Shown here: positions 44,942 to 53,038 of the stretch, piece after piece | How positions within the stretch are numbered: position 1 is the first letter of the stretch | Layout: the number at the start of each line of letters is the position of its first letter | Source: Flavobacterium sp. J27 | GTDB lineage: Bacteria; Bacteroidota; Bacteroidia; Flavobacteriales; Flavobacteriaceae | Reading direction: 5' to 3' | Assembly (NCBI RefSeq): GCF_004303025.1 | Contig: NZ_PJQW01000016.1 | Span: forward strand, 2,413 to 66,412 | DNA length: 64,000 nt | Notes under the pieces: generated by a model | What the model saw: only the letters and a program-made list of their open reading frames with translations | Told to the model about the DNA's origin: nothing | Databases searched by the model: none | Translations under genes and position numbers: made by a program

Positions 44942-46628
44942 TACTAAATTAAATTATTTGCAACAACTCGTTCAAAATGCTTCTAGAGAGGAAATAATAT
45001 GGACAAAAGGCTACTTGGCTGGTTTTTTAGAGGGAAGTAAAAACGGAATTCAAATTCCAGTTGTTGCTTCAACTGAAAATATCGCTGTTAAACCCTTGAT
45101 TATTTATGGCACGGAAACGGGGAACTCTAAGAAAGTAGCTTCTCAATTACTAGCTAATTTCAAGAAAAATAAAATTCAAGCTAAAGCAATCGATGTGTTT
45201 CAATACGACACAGCAAAATTGGAAAAAGAAACTATTATCCTATTTGTAATGAGTACGCAAGGAGAAGGTGAATTTCCTCAAAATGCGATTCAATTTTACA
45301 ATTATCTACAAACGCATGATTTGGATTTACAGCATATTTCGTTTGCAGTTCTTGGTTTAGGAGATTCTTCTTATCCGTTATTTTGTCATGCAGGTGTTTT
45401 ATTGGATGAAATTTTAGCGAAAAAAGGAGCGAAACGATTATTGCCTTTAGTGAAGTCAGATGTAGATTTTGCTCCAAATGTCTTGCAATGGGAACAAGAT
45501 TTGCAACAGGTTTTTAAACAACAGGTAGCTCCTGAAATCTTGGTTTCAAAGGTAGCTACTGTAACATCACATAAGAAAAATTATACTGGAAGAATTAAGA
45601 ATAAGATTGTCTTAAATGATGTAGGTTCTAATAAAGAAACGTATCATATAGAAATTGTTACAGAAGAAGAGGTTTTGTATGAACCTGGAGATGCTCTAGG
45701 TATTGTGCCTAAAAACACTAAAGCAGACGCTCAAATTATTATTGATTATTTTCAAGCAGACGCTCAAAAGTTAATTGCGATAAAAGACGAACAAAAAACA
45801 GTAGAAAATTGGCTTCAAGGAAAAAATATAAAAGGACTTAGTAAGCGTTCTTTGGAACAATTAGGACAATTGTTGCAAGCTGAAATTACTTTTGAAAAGG
45901 CAGATTTAATTGATGTTTTGCGATTATTTGCTAAACCAGATTCTTTTCAAATTGAAAATTTATTAGAAATTCTTTTGCCTATTGCACCAAGGTTATATTC
46001 TATTGCTTCTTCTAATGAAGCACATGATGGAGAAGTGCATTTAACAGTGAATTTAAATACTTTTAATGTAAACAATCAACTTAAAACAGGTTTTGCTTCA
46101 CAATTTTTAGCAGATTTTCCTTTACATGAAACCCTTGAGTTTTACATTCATAAAAATCAAAATTTCAGATTGCCTAAGGAAGATACCGATATTATAATGA
46201 TTGGTCCAGGAACAGGAATTGCACCTTTTAGAAGTTTTTTATCACAAAGAGATGCATCAGGTGCAGAAGGTAAAAACTGGCTGTTCTTTGGGGAACAACA
46301 TTTTGTACAAGACTTTTATTATCAAACTGAAATTCAAGAATGGATTGCAACTGGCGTTTTAACAAAATTAGATACGGCTTTTTCTAGAGATCAAGAACAT
46401 AAAATATATGTACAAGATCGTATTAAAGAAAAGGCAAAAGAATTTAATGCTTGGCTAGAAAGTGGTGCTCATCTTTATATCTGCGGACAAAAAAATCCGA
46501 TGAGTGGCGATGTAGAACAAGCGATAGTAGAAGTGTTGTCTCAAGAAAGAAATATAGCTGCTACAGAAGCAAAACAAATTTTAGAAGAGTTAGAAGCAAC
46601 AGGAAAATATCAAAAAGACGTGTATTAA
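44931..46628 (+). CDS. cysJ: Sulfite reductase flavoprotein subunit
   Basis: A 565-residue protein starting at the ATG at 44931 (MLSDTKLNYLQQLVQ), 11 bp before the cobA stop; an upstream TTG would run through cobA. Domains: flavodoxin-like (LIIYGTETGNSKKVA and VMSTQGEGEFP, about 70-210), FAD-binding with RLYSIASSN (about 350), and NADPH-binding with IGPGTGIAPFRSFL and LFFGEQH, ending YQKDVY. It passes electrons from NADPH to the hemoprotein CysI. Confidence 0.93.
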   Translation: MLSDTKLNYLQQLVQNASREEIIWTKGYLAGFLEGSKNGIQIPVVASTENIAVKPLIIYGTETGNSKKVASQLLANFKKNKIQAKAIDVFQYDTAKLEKETIILFVMSTQGEGEFPQNAIQFYNYLQTHDLDLQHISFAVLGLGDSSYPLFCHAGVLLDEILAKKGAKRLLPLVKSDVDFAPNVLQWEQDLQQVFKQQVAPEILVSKVATVTSHKKNYTGRIKNKIVLNDVGSNKETYHIEIVTEEEVLYEPGDALGIVPKNTKADAQIIIDYFQADAQKLIAIKDEQKTVENWLQGKNIKGLSKRSLEQLGQLLQAEITFEKADLIDVLRLFAKPDSFQIENLLEILLPIAPRLYSIASSNEAHDGEVHLTVNLNTFNVNNQLKTGFASQFLADFPLHETLEFYIHKNQNFRLPKEDTDIIMIGPGTGIAPFRSFLSQRDASGAEGKNWLFFGEQHFVQDFYYQTEIQEWIATGVLTKLDTAFSRDQEHKIYVQDRIKEKAKEFNAWLESGAHLYICGQKNPMSGDVEQAIVEVLSQERNIAATEAKQILEELEATGKYQKDVY

Positions 46629-46716
46629 ATCCATTCGTCTGTTCGAGTGTTTTTTGTGGAAGGGAATGAAGCAAAAAATGTATCGAGAACATTTAAAAAT
46701 CAAATTTAAAATTAAA

Positions 46717-48357
46717 ATGAGCACTAAATTATCTCCAGTAGAATTTATAAAAACAAAAAGTGACGGTTTACGAGGAACTTTAAAAGAAAGTATCGACTTA
46801 GATAATCATACAGGAAATGTACGACCAGATGATGAAACATTGGTTAAGTTTCATGGAATGTATGTACAAGATGATCGAGACAGAAGAGCTGAAAGAGCTG
46901 CTAAAAAGTTAGACAAATTATACTCTTTTATGATTCGTTTGCGTATTCCTGGTGGACAAATTACAGCAGATCAATGGTTGGCGATTCATGAAACTTCTGA
47001 AGCATATGGAACGGGAACGTTAAAAATAACTACGCGTCAAACTATTCAATTGCATGGTCTATTGAAGCATCAACTACGACCAACCATTCAATCTTTTAAT
47101 GTGGCAAAATTAGATTCAATCGCAGCTTGTGGCGATGTAAATAGAAATGTTATCGTTTCTGCACATCCGCAATTATCTCCATTGCATAAAAAAATTCATG
47201 ATTATGCGGATAAAATTTCAACCTTATTATTGCCAAAAACACAATCGTATTATGAAGTTTTTATTGATGGGGAAAAAATATACGAGCGTTCGGCTGAAGC
47301 AGATCCGTTATATGAAGATCGTTATTTGCCGAGAAAGTTTAAAATAGCAATTGCCATTCCGCCTAGTAATGATGTGGATTTGTTTACCAATGATTTAGGG
47401 TTAATTGCTGTTGTTGAAAAGGAAGAGTTGAAAGGGTTTAATCTTGTTGTAGGTGGTGGCTTAGGAACAACACATGGAAATGAAAATACCTTTCCACGTT
47501 TAGGAGATGTTCTAGGATTTGTCGATTCTGAAGAAAAAATCTTAAAAGCAGTTTATGAAGTGCTAACCATTCAAAGAGATTTTGGAAACCGATCCGATCG
47601 AAAACTATCTCGTTTGAAATATACTATCGAAAGATTAACGGTTGACGGATTTAAAAAAGAATTAGAAAAAAGAATTGGTTTCTCTTTGGAGGCAGCAAAA
47701 CCTTTTCAATTTACAGAAAGAAATGATCGTTACGGTTGGGAAAAAAACCATCAAGGAAATTGGTTTTATACTCTTTTTGTGGAACATGGTGTAGTGCAGC
47801 CCAATCAAAAAGCTTTTTTATTAGAGGTGGCCAAATTGAATGTGTCTAATTTTATTTTTTCGGGGAACCAAAATTTAATTCTTGGTGAAATAAAAGAAAA
47901 TGAAAAGAAAAAAATAGAAGCATTGTTGAAGCAGTTTGCTATTGAAACCCATGTTAGTGCGCTTAGAAAAAGTTCGATGGCATGTGTGGCTTTACCAACT
48001 TGCCCTTTGGCTTTAGCAGAAGCACAACGCTATTTGCCTGTTTTGGTAACCAAAATAGAGCCGTTATTAGAAAAATACAATTTAACCAACGAAGAAATTT
48101 CAATTAGAATGACAGGATGTCCTAATGGTTGTGGCCGACCTTATGTAGCTGAATTAGGTTTTATTGGTACAGGTCCAGAACAATATAATTTTATGCTAGG
48201 TGGTGATCGTTATGGAGAACGATTGAATAAATTATACAAAGAAAAACAAACCGAAAGTCAAATTTTAGAAGAAGTTGATCTTTTATTAGGAAAATATGTG
48301 AAAGAAAAACTAGAAAACGAAACTTTTGGTGATTTTGCTTTTAGAACCGTTTTTTAA
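46717..48357 (+). CDS. cysI: Sulfite reductase hemoprotein subunit
   Basis: A 546-residue siroheme/4Fe-4S enzyme starting at the ATG at 46717 (MSTKLSPVEFIK). Upstream in-frame starts would add a Lys-rich tail that is not conserved. The cluster cysteines are in CVALPTCPLA and MTGCPNGCGRPY (C-x5-C ... C-x3-C). Siroheme-binding Arg/Lys motifs include RIPGGQIT and TTRQTIQLH. It reduces sulfite to sulfide. It stands between cysJ and a DUF2490 gene. Confidence 0.93.
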   Translation: MSTKLSPVEFIKTKSDGLRGTLKESIDLDNHTGNVRPDDETLVKFHGMYVQDDRDRRAERAAKKLDKLYSFMIRLRIPGGQITADQWLAIHETSEAYGTGTLKITTRQTIQLHGLLKHQLRPTIQSFNVAKLDSIAACGDVNRNVIVSAHPQLSPLHKKIHDYADKISTLLLPKTQSYYEVFIDGEKIYERSAEADPLYEDRYLPRKFKIAIAIPPSNDVDLFTNDLGLIAVVEKEELKGFNLVVGGGLGTTHGNENTFPRLGDVLGFVDSEEKILKAVYEVLTIQRDFGNRSDRKLSRLKYTIERLTVDGFKKELEKRIGFSLEAAKPFQFTERNDRYGWEKNHQGNWFYTLFVEHGVVQPNQKAFLLEVAKLNVSNFIFSGNQNLILGEIKENEKKKIEALLKQFAIETHVSALRKSSMACVALPTCPLALAEAQRYLPVLVTKIEPLLEKYNLTNEEISIRMTGCPNGCGRPYVAELGFIGTGPEQYNFMLGGDRYGERLNKLYKEKQTESQILEEVDLLLGKYVKEKLENETFGDFAFRTVF

Positions 48358-48360
48358 TAA

Positions 48361-49119
48361 ATGAAAAATAGAATAGAGAAAGCAGTACTTGTTTTTTTAT
48401 TGCTTTCTCAAATTTCAATTTTAGGACAGAAAAACATAACACATCAAAAATTGTTTTGGATTGGATATTATCCAACACTAGTTTTTAATAAAAACTGGAG
48501 TTTGAAAAACGAAATTCAAGAGCGCGTATTTTTAAAGCCTTTTCAGCAACATCAATTGTTATTTCGGAGTGATTTAGAAAGAAAAATTGTAAAACATTGG
48601 AGTGGTTTTGCTGGTTTTACTTTTTTTCTGCAAAGTCCGAATAATCCTTATGCAGAAAATAAGATAATAGTTCCAGAATTAAGACCTAATATTGGTATTC
48701 TAAATAACCAAAAATATACTTTCTTTTCATTGTCGCATCGGTATAAATTAGAAGGGCGTTTTTTTGCTATTGTAGAAGAGAATCGACTAACGGATGACTA
48801 TGTTTTTTCAAATTTAAGAATGAGATATCAATTGGGAATAGATGTTCCGTTATACAAAAAAGAACAATCTGAGAAAATAATTTTAAAAGTAAAAGATGAG
48901 GTGCTATTTAATATAGGAAGTAAAATTGTAAAAAATACATTTGATCAAAATCGAATCTACTTGGGTTTACAAACTGTGGTGAATTCAAATGTTGCTGTCG
49001 AATTTGGATATCTAAATTGGTTCCAGCAGCAAGCGAACGGTGACGATTTTTACAATAGAGATATTCTTAGATTGTTATTCTTTCATAAAATAGATTTTAA
49101 AAATAAAACTAATGAGTAA
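48361..49119 (+). CDS. DUF2490 exported protein
   Basis: A 252-residue protein with a signal peptide ending ISILGQ and a body of aromatic beta strands (FWIGYYPTLVFNKNWSLKNEIQERVF, FFSLSHRYKLEGRF), typical of DUF2490 outer-membrane beta-barrels. Function unknown. It sits between cysI and met8 (3 bp gap before, 8 bp overlap after), inside an assimilation operon, so an outer-membrane role in uptake of a sulfur compound is possible but not shown. Confidence 0.75.
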   Translation: MKNRIEKAVLVFLLLSQISILGQKNITHQKLFWIGYYPTLVFNKNWSLKNEIQERVFLKPFQQHQLLFRSDLERKIVKHWSGFAGFTFFLQSPNNPYAENKIIVPELRPNIGILNNQKYTFFSLSHRYKLEGRFFAIVEENRLTDDYVFSNLRMRYQLGIDVPLYKKEQSEKIILKVKDEVLFNIGSKIVKNTFDQNRIYLGLQTVVNSNVAVEFGYLNWFQQQANGDDFYNRDILRLLFFHKIDFKNKTNE

Positions 49120-49735
49120 CACACTTTTTCCCGTTTTTTTAAAAACAGATACCGCTCACTTTTTAATTGTTGGAGCAGGAAATGTTGGTTTAGAAAAAAC
49201 AGAAACCTTATTGAGGCAGAATCCTACTATTCGAATTACTATTATTGGGATACAAATACATCTAAGATTAAAGCAAATTGTAGATTCTTATTCTACTATT
49301 ACTTTTTTTGAAAGACCTTTTGAAGAGAATGATTTAACTGAAAAAGATTTTGTAATCATTGCTACAGATAGTGCTGAGGTAAACTTAAATGTAAGAAACT
49401 TGGCAAAAAGAAGAGGTATTAAGGTAAATGCAGCAGATCAACCCGATTTATGTGATTTTTATTTGGGTTCTATTGTAAATAAAGGAAATCTAAAAATTGC
49501 AATTTCAACTAATGGGAAGTCACCCGTTCTAGCGAAACGAATGCGGGAATATTTTACCGCTATTATTCCAGATGATATTGATGAAAATTTAACTGTTTTG
49601 CATCAGTTTAGGTCGAATCATAAAGGAGATTTGCAGCAAAAATTAAAGGATTTAAATGCCATTACAGCCGCTTTTTCTGTGCAAAAGAAATCGGGTTTTT
49701 GGAATAGATTCAAACAATTATTTGCGATAAACTGA
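49112..49735 (+). CDS. Precorrin-2 dehydrogenase/sirohydrochlorin ferrochelatase (Met8/CysG N-terminal type)
   Basis: A 207-residue protein with an NAD-binding loop FLIVGAGNVGLEKTETLL and the family motifs IIATDSAEVN and VNAADQPDLCDFYLGSIVNKGNLKIAISTNGKSP. It oxidises precorrin-2 and inserts iron, completing siroheme synthesis with the cobA product. It overlaps the DUF2490 gene by 8 bp and is the last gene of the operon. No strong terminator was seen in the next 100 bp. Confidence 0.9.
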   Translation: MSNTLFPVFLKTDTAHFLIVGAGNVGLEKTETLLRQNPTIRITIIGIQIHLRLKQIVDSYSTITFFERPFEENDLTEKDFVIIATDSAEVNLNVRNLAKRRGIKVNAADQPDLCDFYLGSIVNKGNLKIAISTNGKSPVLAKRMREYFTAIIPDDIDENLTVLHQFRSNHKGDLQQKLKDLNAITAAFSVQKKSGFWNRFKQLFAIN

Positions 49736-49842
49736 AAAAGGGACAACTTGTAATTTATTTTATGCTTAACAAATGATAATATAGAATAAAAATCTATTTT
49801 ATTATTTTTAAATAACAAAATTTAGAAAAATATACTAATATA

Positions 49843-49873
49843 TTTGTAAATATAGAATTTAGTTCTAAATTTG
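49843..49873 (+). promoter_or_regulatory. Promoter of the metY-osmC-metX-hom unit
   Basis: TTTG (49843-49846), a 19-bp spacer and TAAATTTG (49866-49873) form a full Bacteroidota promoter. Transcription would start near 49880, about 16 bases before the first leader ATG. No second promoter was found before the second leader, so the two attenuators act in series. Confidence 0.7.
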
Positions 49874-49895
49874 CAATGTAATAAAAAAGAAAACA

Positions 49896-49952
49896 ATGAG
49901 AACAATTATGTGTATGATGTGTAAAATGATGTGGAACATTCCGCAGAGGTAA
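49896..49952 (+). CDS. Met/Cys-rich leader peptide 1 of the metY unit
   Basis: An 18-codon ORF, MRTIMCMMCKMMWNIPQR, with six Met and two Cys. The P-Q-R codons and stop (49941-49952) hold CAGAGGT, which pairs with ACCTCTG (49983-49989) in the following terminator. An inner stem GTAT/ATAC (49954-49957 / 49976-49979) can extend that antiterminator symmetrically. Stalling at Met or Cys codons would leave CAGAGGT free and allow read-through; translation to the stop would mask it. It is a clear relative of the cysE leader (MMW and PQ in the same places). Confidence 0.85.
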   Translation: MRTIMCMMCKMMWNIPQR

Positions 49953-49980
49953 CGTATGCATAATTCTAATAAATGATACA

Positions 49981-50012
49981 AAACCTCTGTAATACAAAAC
50001 AGAGGTTTTTTT
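49981..50012 (+). terminator. First attenuator terminator of the metY unit
   Basis: AAACCTCTGT and ACAGAGGTTT form a 10-bp stem around an 8-base loop, with seven T in a row (50006-50012). It lies after leader 1 and before leader 2. Confidence 0.9.
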
Positions 50013-50037
50013 ATCTCTATAATTTAAAAATATAAAA

Positions 50038-50097
50038 ATGAAAAGTAATAATAAAATGTGTTGTATGATGATGATGTGCATGTGCGCACCACCTTAG
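50038..50097 (+). CDS. Met/Cys-rich leader peptide 2 of the metY unit
   Basis: A 19-codon ORF, MKSNNKMCCMMMMCMCAPP: six internal Met and four Cys in a row of ten codons. The A-rich site before its ATG is typical of the lineage. Six bases after its stop, CCAAAAG (50103-50109) can pair with CTTTTGG (50148-50154) of the next terminator, with an inner stem TTAAAC/GTTTAA (50117-50122 / 50132-50137). A ribosome resting at the stop would cover CCAAAAG, and one stalled in the Cys/Met run would not. This is the classical attenuation geometry. Confidence 0.85.
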   Translation: MKSNNKMCCMMMMCMCAPP

Positions 50098-50143
50098 TAT
50101 GTCCAAAAGATAATAGTTAAACTTTAGTTATGTTTAAAAATTG

Positions 50144-50176
50144 AACCCTTTTGGAAAACTTTCAAAAGGGTTTTTT
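50144..50176 (+). terminator. Second attenuator terminator of the metY unit
   Basis: AACCCTTTTG and CAAAAGGGTT form a 10-bp stem around a 9-base loop and end in six T (50171-50176). metY begins 52 bp later. Confidence 0.9.
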
Positions 50177-50227
50177 AATGAGAAAAAATCAAAAAATAAA
50201 TAATAAAAACAATTAAATCAAAAAATT

Positions 50228-51520
50228 ATGAGTACTCAAAAATTCGCAACAAACGCTTTACATGCTGGTCACGATGTTACTAAAAATGCTGGAACAAGAG
50301 CCGTTCCTATTTATCAAACGACCTCTTATGTTTTCAATAATTCAGATCATGCGGCTAACTTATTTAATTTATCGGAAGCAGGTTATATCTATACCCGATT
50401 AAACAATCCTACAAATGATGTTTTAGAACAAAGATTAGCTGCTTTAGAAGGAGGAATTGGAGCTGTTGTAACTGCTTCAGGAACTGCTGCAATTGCTACC
50501 GCTTTACAAGTTTTATTAAAAGCAGGAGATCATATCGTGGCCTCTAGTAGCTTGTATGGTGGAACTTATAACTTGTTAAATGTTACGTTACCAAGACTAG
50601 GAATTACTACCACTTTCGTTGATCCTTCCAATCCTGAAAACTTTAAAAATGCTGTTCAAGAAAATACACGTGCTTTTTTTGCTGAAAGTTTAGGAAATCC
50701 AAAATTAGATGTGCTAGATTTAAAAGCGATTGCCAAAGAAGCACATGATTACAAAGTGCCTTTTATTGTAGACAATACTGTAGCTACACCTTATTTGTTA
50801 AACCCTATTGAACACGGTGCCGATATTGTAATTCACTCTTTAACAAAATACATTACAGGAAATGGAACTTCTTTAGGTGGTGTTATTATCGATGCTGGGA
50901 AATTTGATTGGAGTAACGGAAAATTTCCAGAATTTACAGAGCCTTCTCCAGGATATCATGGATTGAAATATTATGAAGTTCTAGGAGCAGCTTCTTTTAT
51001 TGCAAAAGTTAGAATTGAAGGATTACGTGATTTTGGCGCTGCTTTAAGTCCGTTTAACGCATTTCAAACCATACAAGGTTTAGAAACCTTAGAAATTAGA
51101 ATTAAAAAACACTCTGAAAACGCGTTGAAATTAGCTCAATGGTTAGAAAAACAAGAAGAAGTGGCATGGGTAAATTATCCTGGATTAGAAACTTCGCCAT
51201 ACAAAGATTTAGCTGATAAATACCTTCCAAATGGTAAAAGTGGTATTGTAACTTTTGGATTAAAAGGTGGTTTTGATGCAGCTAAAAAAGTGGTAGATGA
51301 AACCAAATTATTCTCTCTTTTGGCAAATATTGGTGATACGAAATCCTTAATCATTCATCCAGCAAGTACGACACACCAACAACTTTCTGAAAAAGAACAA
51401 GCGACTACAGGTGTAACACAAGATTTAATTCGTCTTTCTGTAGGTCTAGAAGATATTGAAGATTTAAAAGCAGATTTAAAAGAAGCATTTGTAACAGTTA
51501 AAAACGGATTAAAAGTATAA
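50228..51520 (+). CDS. metY: O-acetylhomoserine sulfhydrylase
   Basis: A 430-residue PLP enzyme of the Cys/Met metabolism family, the length of MetY/Met17 rather than MetB/MetC (about 380-400). Motifs: NALHAGHD at the start, YIYTRLNNPTNDVLEQRLAALEGG, ASGTAAI, and the PLP lysine in IVIHSLTKYITGNGTSLGG. It makes homocysteine directly from O-acetylhomoserine and sulfide. With metX and hom downstream and the sulfide-making operon upstream, the pathway is direct sulfhydrylation. Confidence 0.93.
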   Translation: MSTQKFATNALHAGHDVTKNAGTRAVPIYQTTSYVFNNSDHAANLFNLSEAGYIYTRLNNPTNDVLEQRLAALEGGIGAVVTASGTAAIATALQVLLKAGDHIVASSSLYGGTYNLLNVTLPRLGITTTFVDPSNPENFKNAVQENTRAFFAESLGNPKLDVLDLKAIAKEAHDYKVPFIVDNTVATPYLLNPIEHGADIVIHSLTKYITGNGTSLGGVIIDAGKFDWSNGKFPEFTEPSPGYHGLKYYEVLGAASFIAKVRIEGLRDFGAALSPFNAFQTIQGLETLEIRIKKHSENALKLAQWLEKQEEVAWVNYPGLETSPYKDLADKYLPNGKSGIVTFGLKGGFDAAKKVVDETKLFSLLANIGDTKSLIIHPASTTHQQLSEKEQATTGVTQDLIRLSVGLEDIEDLKADLKEAFVTVKNGLKV

Positions 51521-51522
51521 AT

Positions 51523-51981
51523 ATGAGCGCAAAGACAGTAACTATATATGGTAGAGCTAAAAGAGACGAACAGTTTTTAATAAAAACAGAAAACCACGAT
51601 ATCCGAATTAGTAAAAATAAAAACCACCCAGATTTAGACGCACCAAGTCCTTTGGAATATGTTTTGGCTGGTTATGCAGGTTGTATTAATGCAGTAGGTA
51701 CTTTGGTAGCTAAAGAACAACAAATAGAATACAAATCTTTGCAAGTAGATGTTTCAGGAGAGATTGATGTCGATAAATTTTACGGAAGAGAGACTTCTGC
51801 TAGAGCTGGGTTTAGTAAGTTGAAAGCGACCATAAAATTAGAAGCTGATATTACTAAAAAACAATTAGAGAATTGGTTGAAAACAGTTGAAGATCGCTGT
51901 CCAATTTATGATAACCTTGTAAATCCAACTCCAATTGAAGTGGATTTGGTAAGTGCATACGATACTGTGAGTTTAATTTAA
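51523..51981 (+). CDS. OsmC family protein
   Basis: A 152-residue protein with the two reactive cysteines of the OsmC/Ohr fold, in YAGCINAVG (about residue 54) and EDRCPIYDNL (about 127). OsmC proteins reduce organic hydroperoxides or handle thiol stress. It lies 2 bp after metY and 9 bp before a Cys-rich leader peptide. A link to sulfur metabolism, such as persulfide or sulfide handling, is suggested by position only. Confidence 0.87.
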   Translation: MSAKTVTIYGRAKRDEQFLIKTENHDIRISKNKNHPDLDAPSPLEYVLAGYAGCINAVGTLVAKEQQIEYKSLQVDVSGEIDVDKFYGRETSARAGFSKLKATIKLEADITKKQLENWLKTVEDRCPIYDNLVNPTPIEVDLVSAYDTVSLI

Positions 51982-51990
51982 AAAAATTAA

Positions 51991-52029
51991 ATGTATGGTT
52001 GCGTTTGTTGTGGAAAGGTCTTTGGTTAA
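51991..52029 (+). CDS. Cys-rich leader peptide upstream of metX
   Basis: A 12-codon ORF, MYGCVCCGKVFG, with Cys at 4, 6 and 7, starting 9 bp after the osmC stop. Its last codons (GTC TTT G, 52018-52024) are themselves the 5' arm of an intrinsic terminator. A ribosome stalled on the Cys codons (52000-52011) would cover about 15 bases downstream, reaching that arm and preventing the hairpin. When translation finishes and the ribosome leaves, the hairpin can form. This is simpler than the other leaders here, because no antiterminator is needed. Confidence 0.75.
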   Translation: MYGCVCCGKVFG

Positions 52030-52050
52030 CAAAATCAAAGACTCTTTTTT
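52018..52050 (+). terminator. Attenuator terminator between osmC and metX
   Basis: GTCTTTG and CAAAGAC pair around an 11-base loop and are followed by TCTTTTTT. The 5' arm lies inside the leader ORF. It would separate expression of metX-hom from metY-osmC when cysteine is plentiful. Confidence 0.75.
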
Positions 52051-52079
52051 CAATTTTAAATGTGTTAAGCTGTGAAAAT

Positions 52080-53033
52080 ATGTTACAAAAGATAGAAATT
52101 GCAAATTTTGTTTTAGAAAACGAAAAACGGAAAGCAGATGTGGCTTTGTTTTATCAAGTTTTTGGTAAACCAATAGGTAAGGCTCCAGTAATTTTGATCA
52201 ATCATGCTTTAACTGGAAATTCAAACGTGTCAGGAGAAAACGGTTGGTGGAAAAATGTAATTGATTATGATCATATTATCGATCTAAACCAATATACAGT
52301 TATTGCTTTCAATATTCCTGGAAATAATTTTCAAATTGAAAATGGCTTGTCTTCTGATTATAAAGAAATTTCAACTTTAGATATTGCTAGGTTGTTTTGG
52401 CTTGGTTTGGAAACAATAAATATTACGAATCTTTACGCAATAATTGGAGGTAGTTTAGGAGGTGGTATTTCTTGGGAAATGGCAGTTTTGCATCCGGAAA
52501 GAATTCAAAAAGTAATTCCTATTGCGACCCATTATTTTGCTAGTGATTGGGTGATCGCAAATGTAGGTGTTCAAGATGATATACTTAATTTTAGTCAGGA
52601 TCCAATTGCAGTTGCTCGAAAACACGCTATGTTGTTGTATAGAACGCCTTTATCAATCAATCAACGCTTTAAAAATGCAAAAGAAGGAAATATTTACACC
52701 GTAAATGATTGGTTGTCTTATCATGGTATTTTATTAACGGAACGTTTTTCTTTAAATGCTTATCGTCAAATGAATTTCTTATTGGGCACTATTAATATTG
52801 TGAAAAATGGTTTTGATTTGAATCGTTTTTTAAAAGAAACCAAAATTGAAGTACATGCCATTAATATCAATTCAGATTTGCTATTTCAGAATAATTTAGA
52901 CGAATACAATGCCCTTCATGAAAACAATACCAATTTCAATCATTATATAATCAATTCTATTCATGGGCATGATGCTTTTTTGATGGAATACCAACAACTG
53001 AACGAAATATTAAAACAAATTTTTTTAAATTAA
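52080..53033 (+). CDS. metX: Homoserine O-acetyltransferase
   Basis: A 317-residue alpha/beta hydrolase starting at the ATG at 52080 (MLQKIEIANFVLEN). A longer in-frame reading from 51999 would run through the leader and terminator and is rejected. The nucleophile elbow is IIGGSLGGGISWEMA, the acid is probably in INSDLLF, and the catalytic His in SIHGHDAFL. It acetylates homoserine for metY. It is shorter than the proteobacterial enzyme (about 380) because the lid region is compact. Confidence 0.9.
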   Translation: MLQKIEIANFVLENEKRKADVALFYQVFGKPIGKAPVILINHALTGNSNVSGENGWWKNVIDYDHIIDLNQYTVIAFNIPGNNFQIENGLSSDYKEISTLDIARLFWLGLETINITNLYAIIGGSLGGGISWEMAVLHPERIQKVIPIATHYFASDWVIANVGVQDDILNFSQDPIAVARKHAMLLYRTPLSINQRFKNAKEGNIYTVNDWLSYHGILLTERFSLNAYRQMNFLLGTINIVKNGFDLNRFLKETKIEVHAININSDLLFQNNLDEYNALHENNTNFNHYIINSIHGHDAFLMEYQQLNEILKQIFLN

Positions 53034-53038
53034 AACCT

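Noticed and set aside
51999..52079. Longer metX reading frame starting at 51999
   Set aside because: It runs through the leader peptide (in another frame) and the terminator; conserved MetX sequence begins at 52080.
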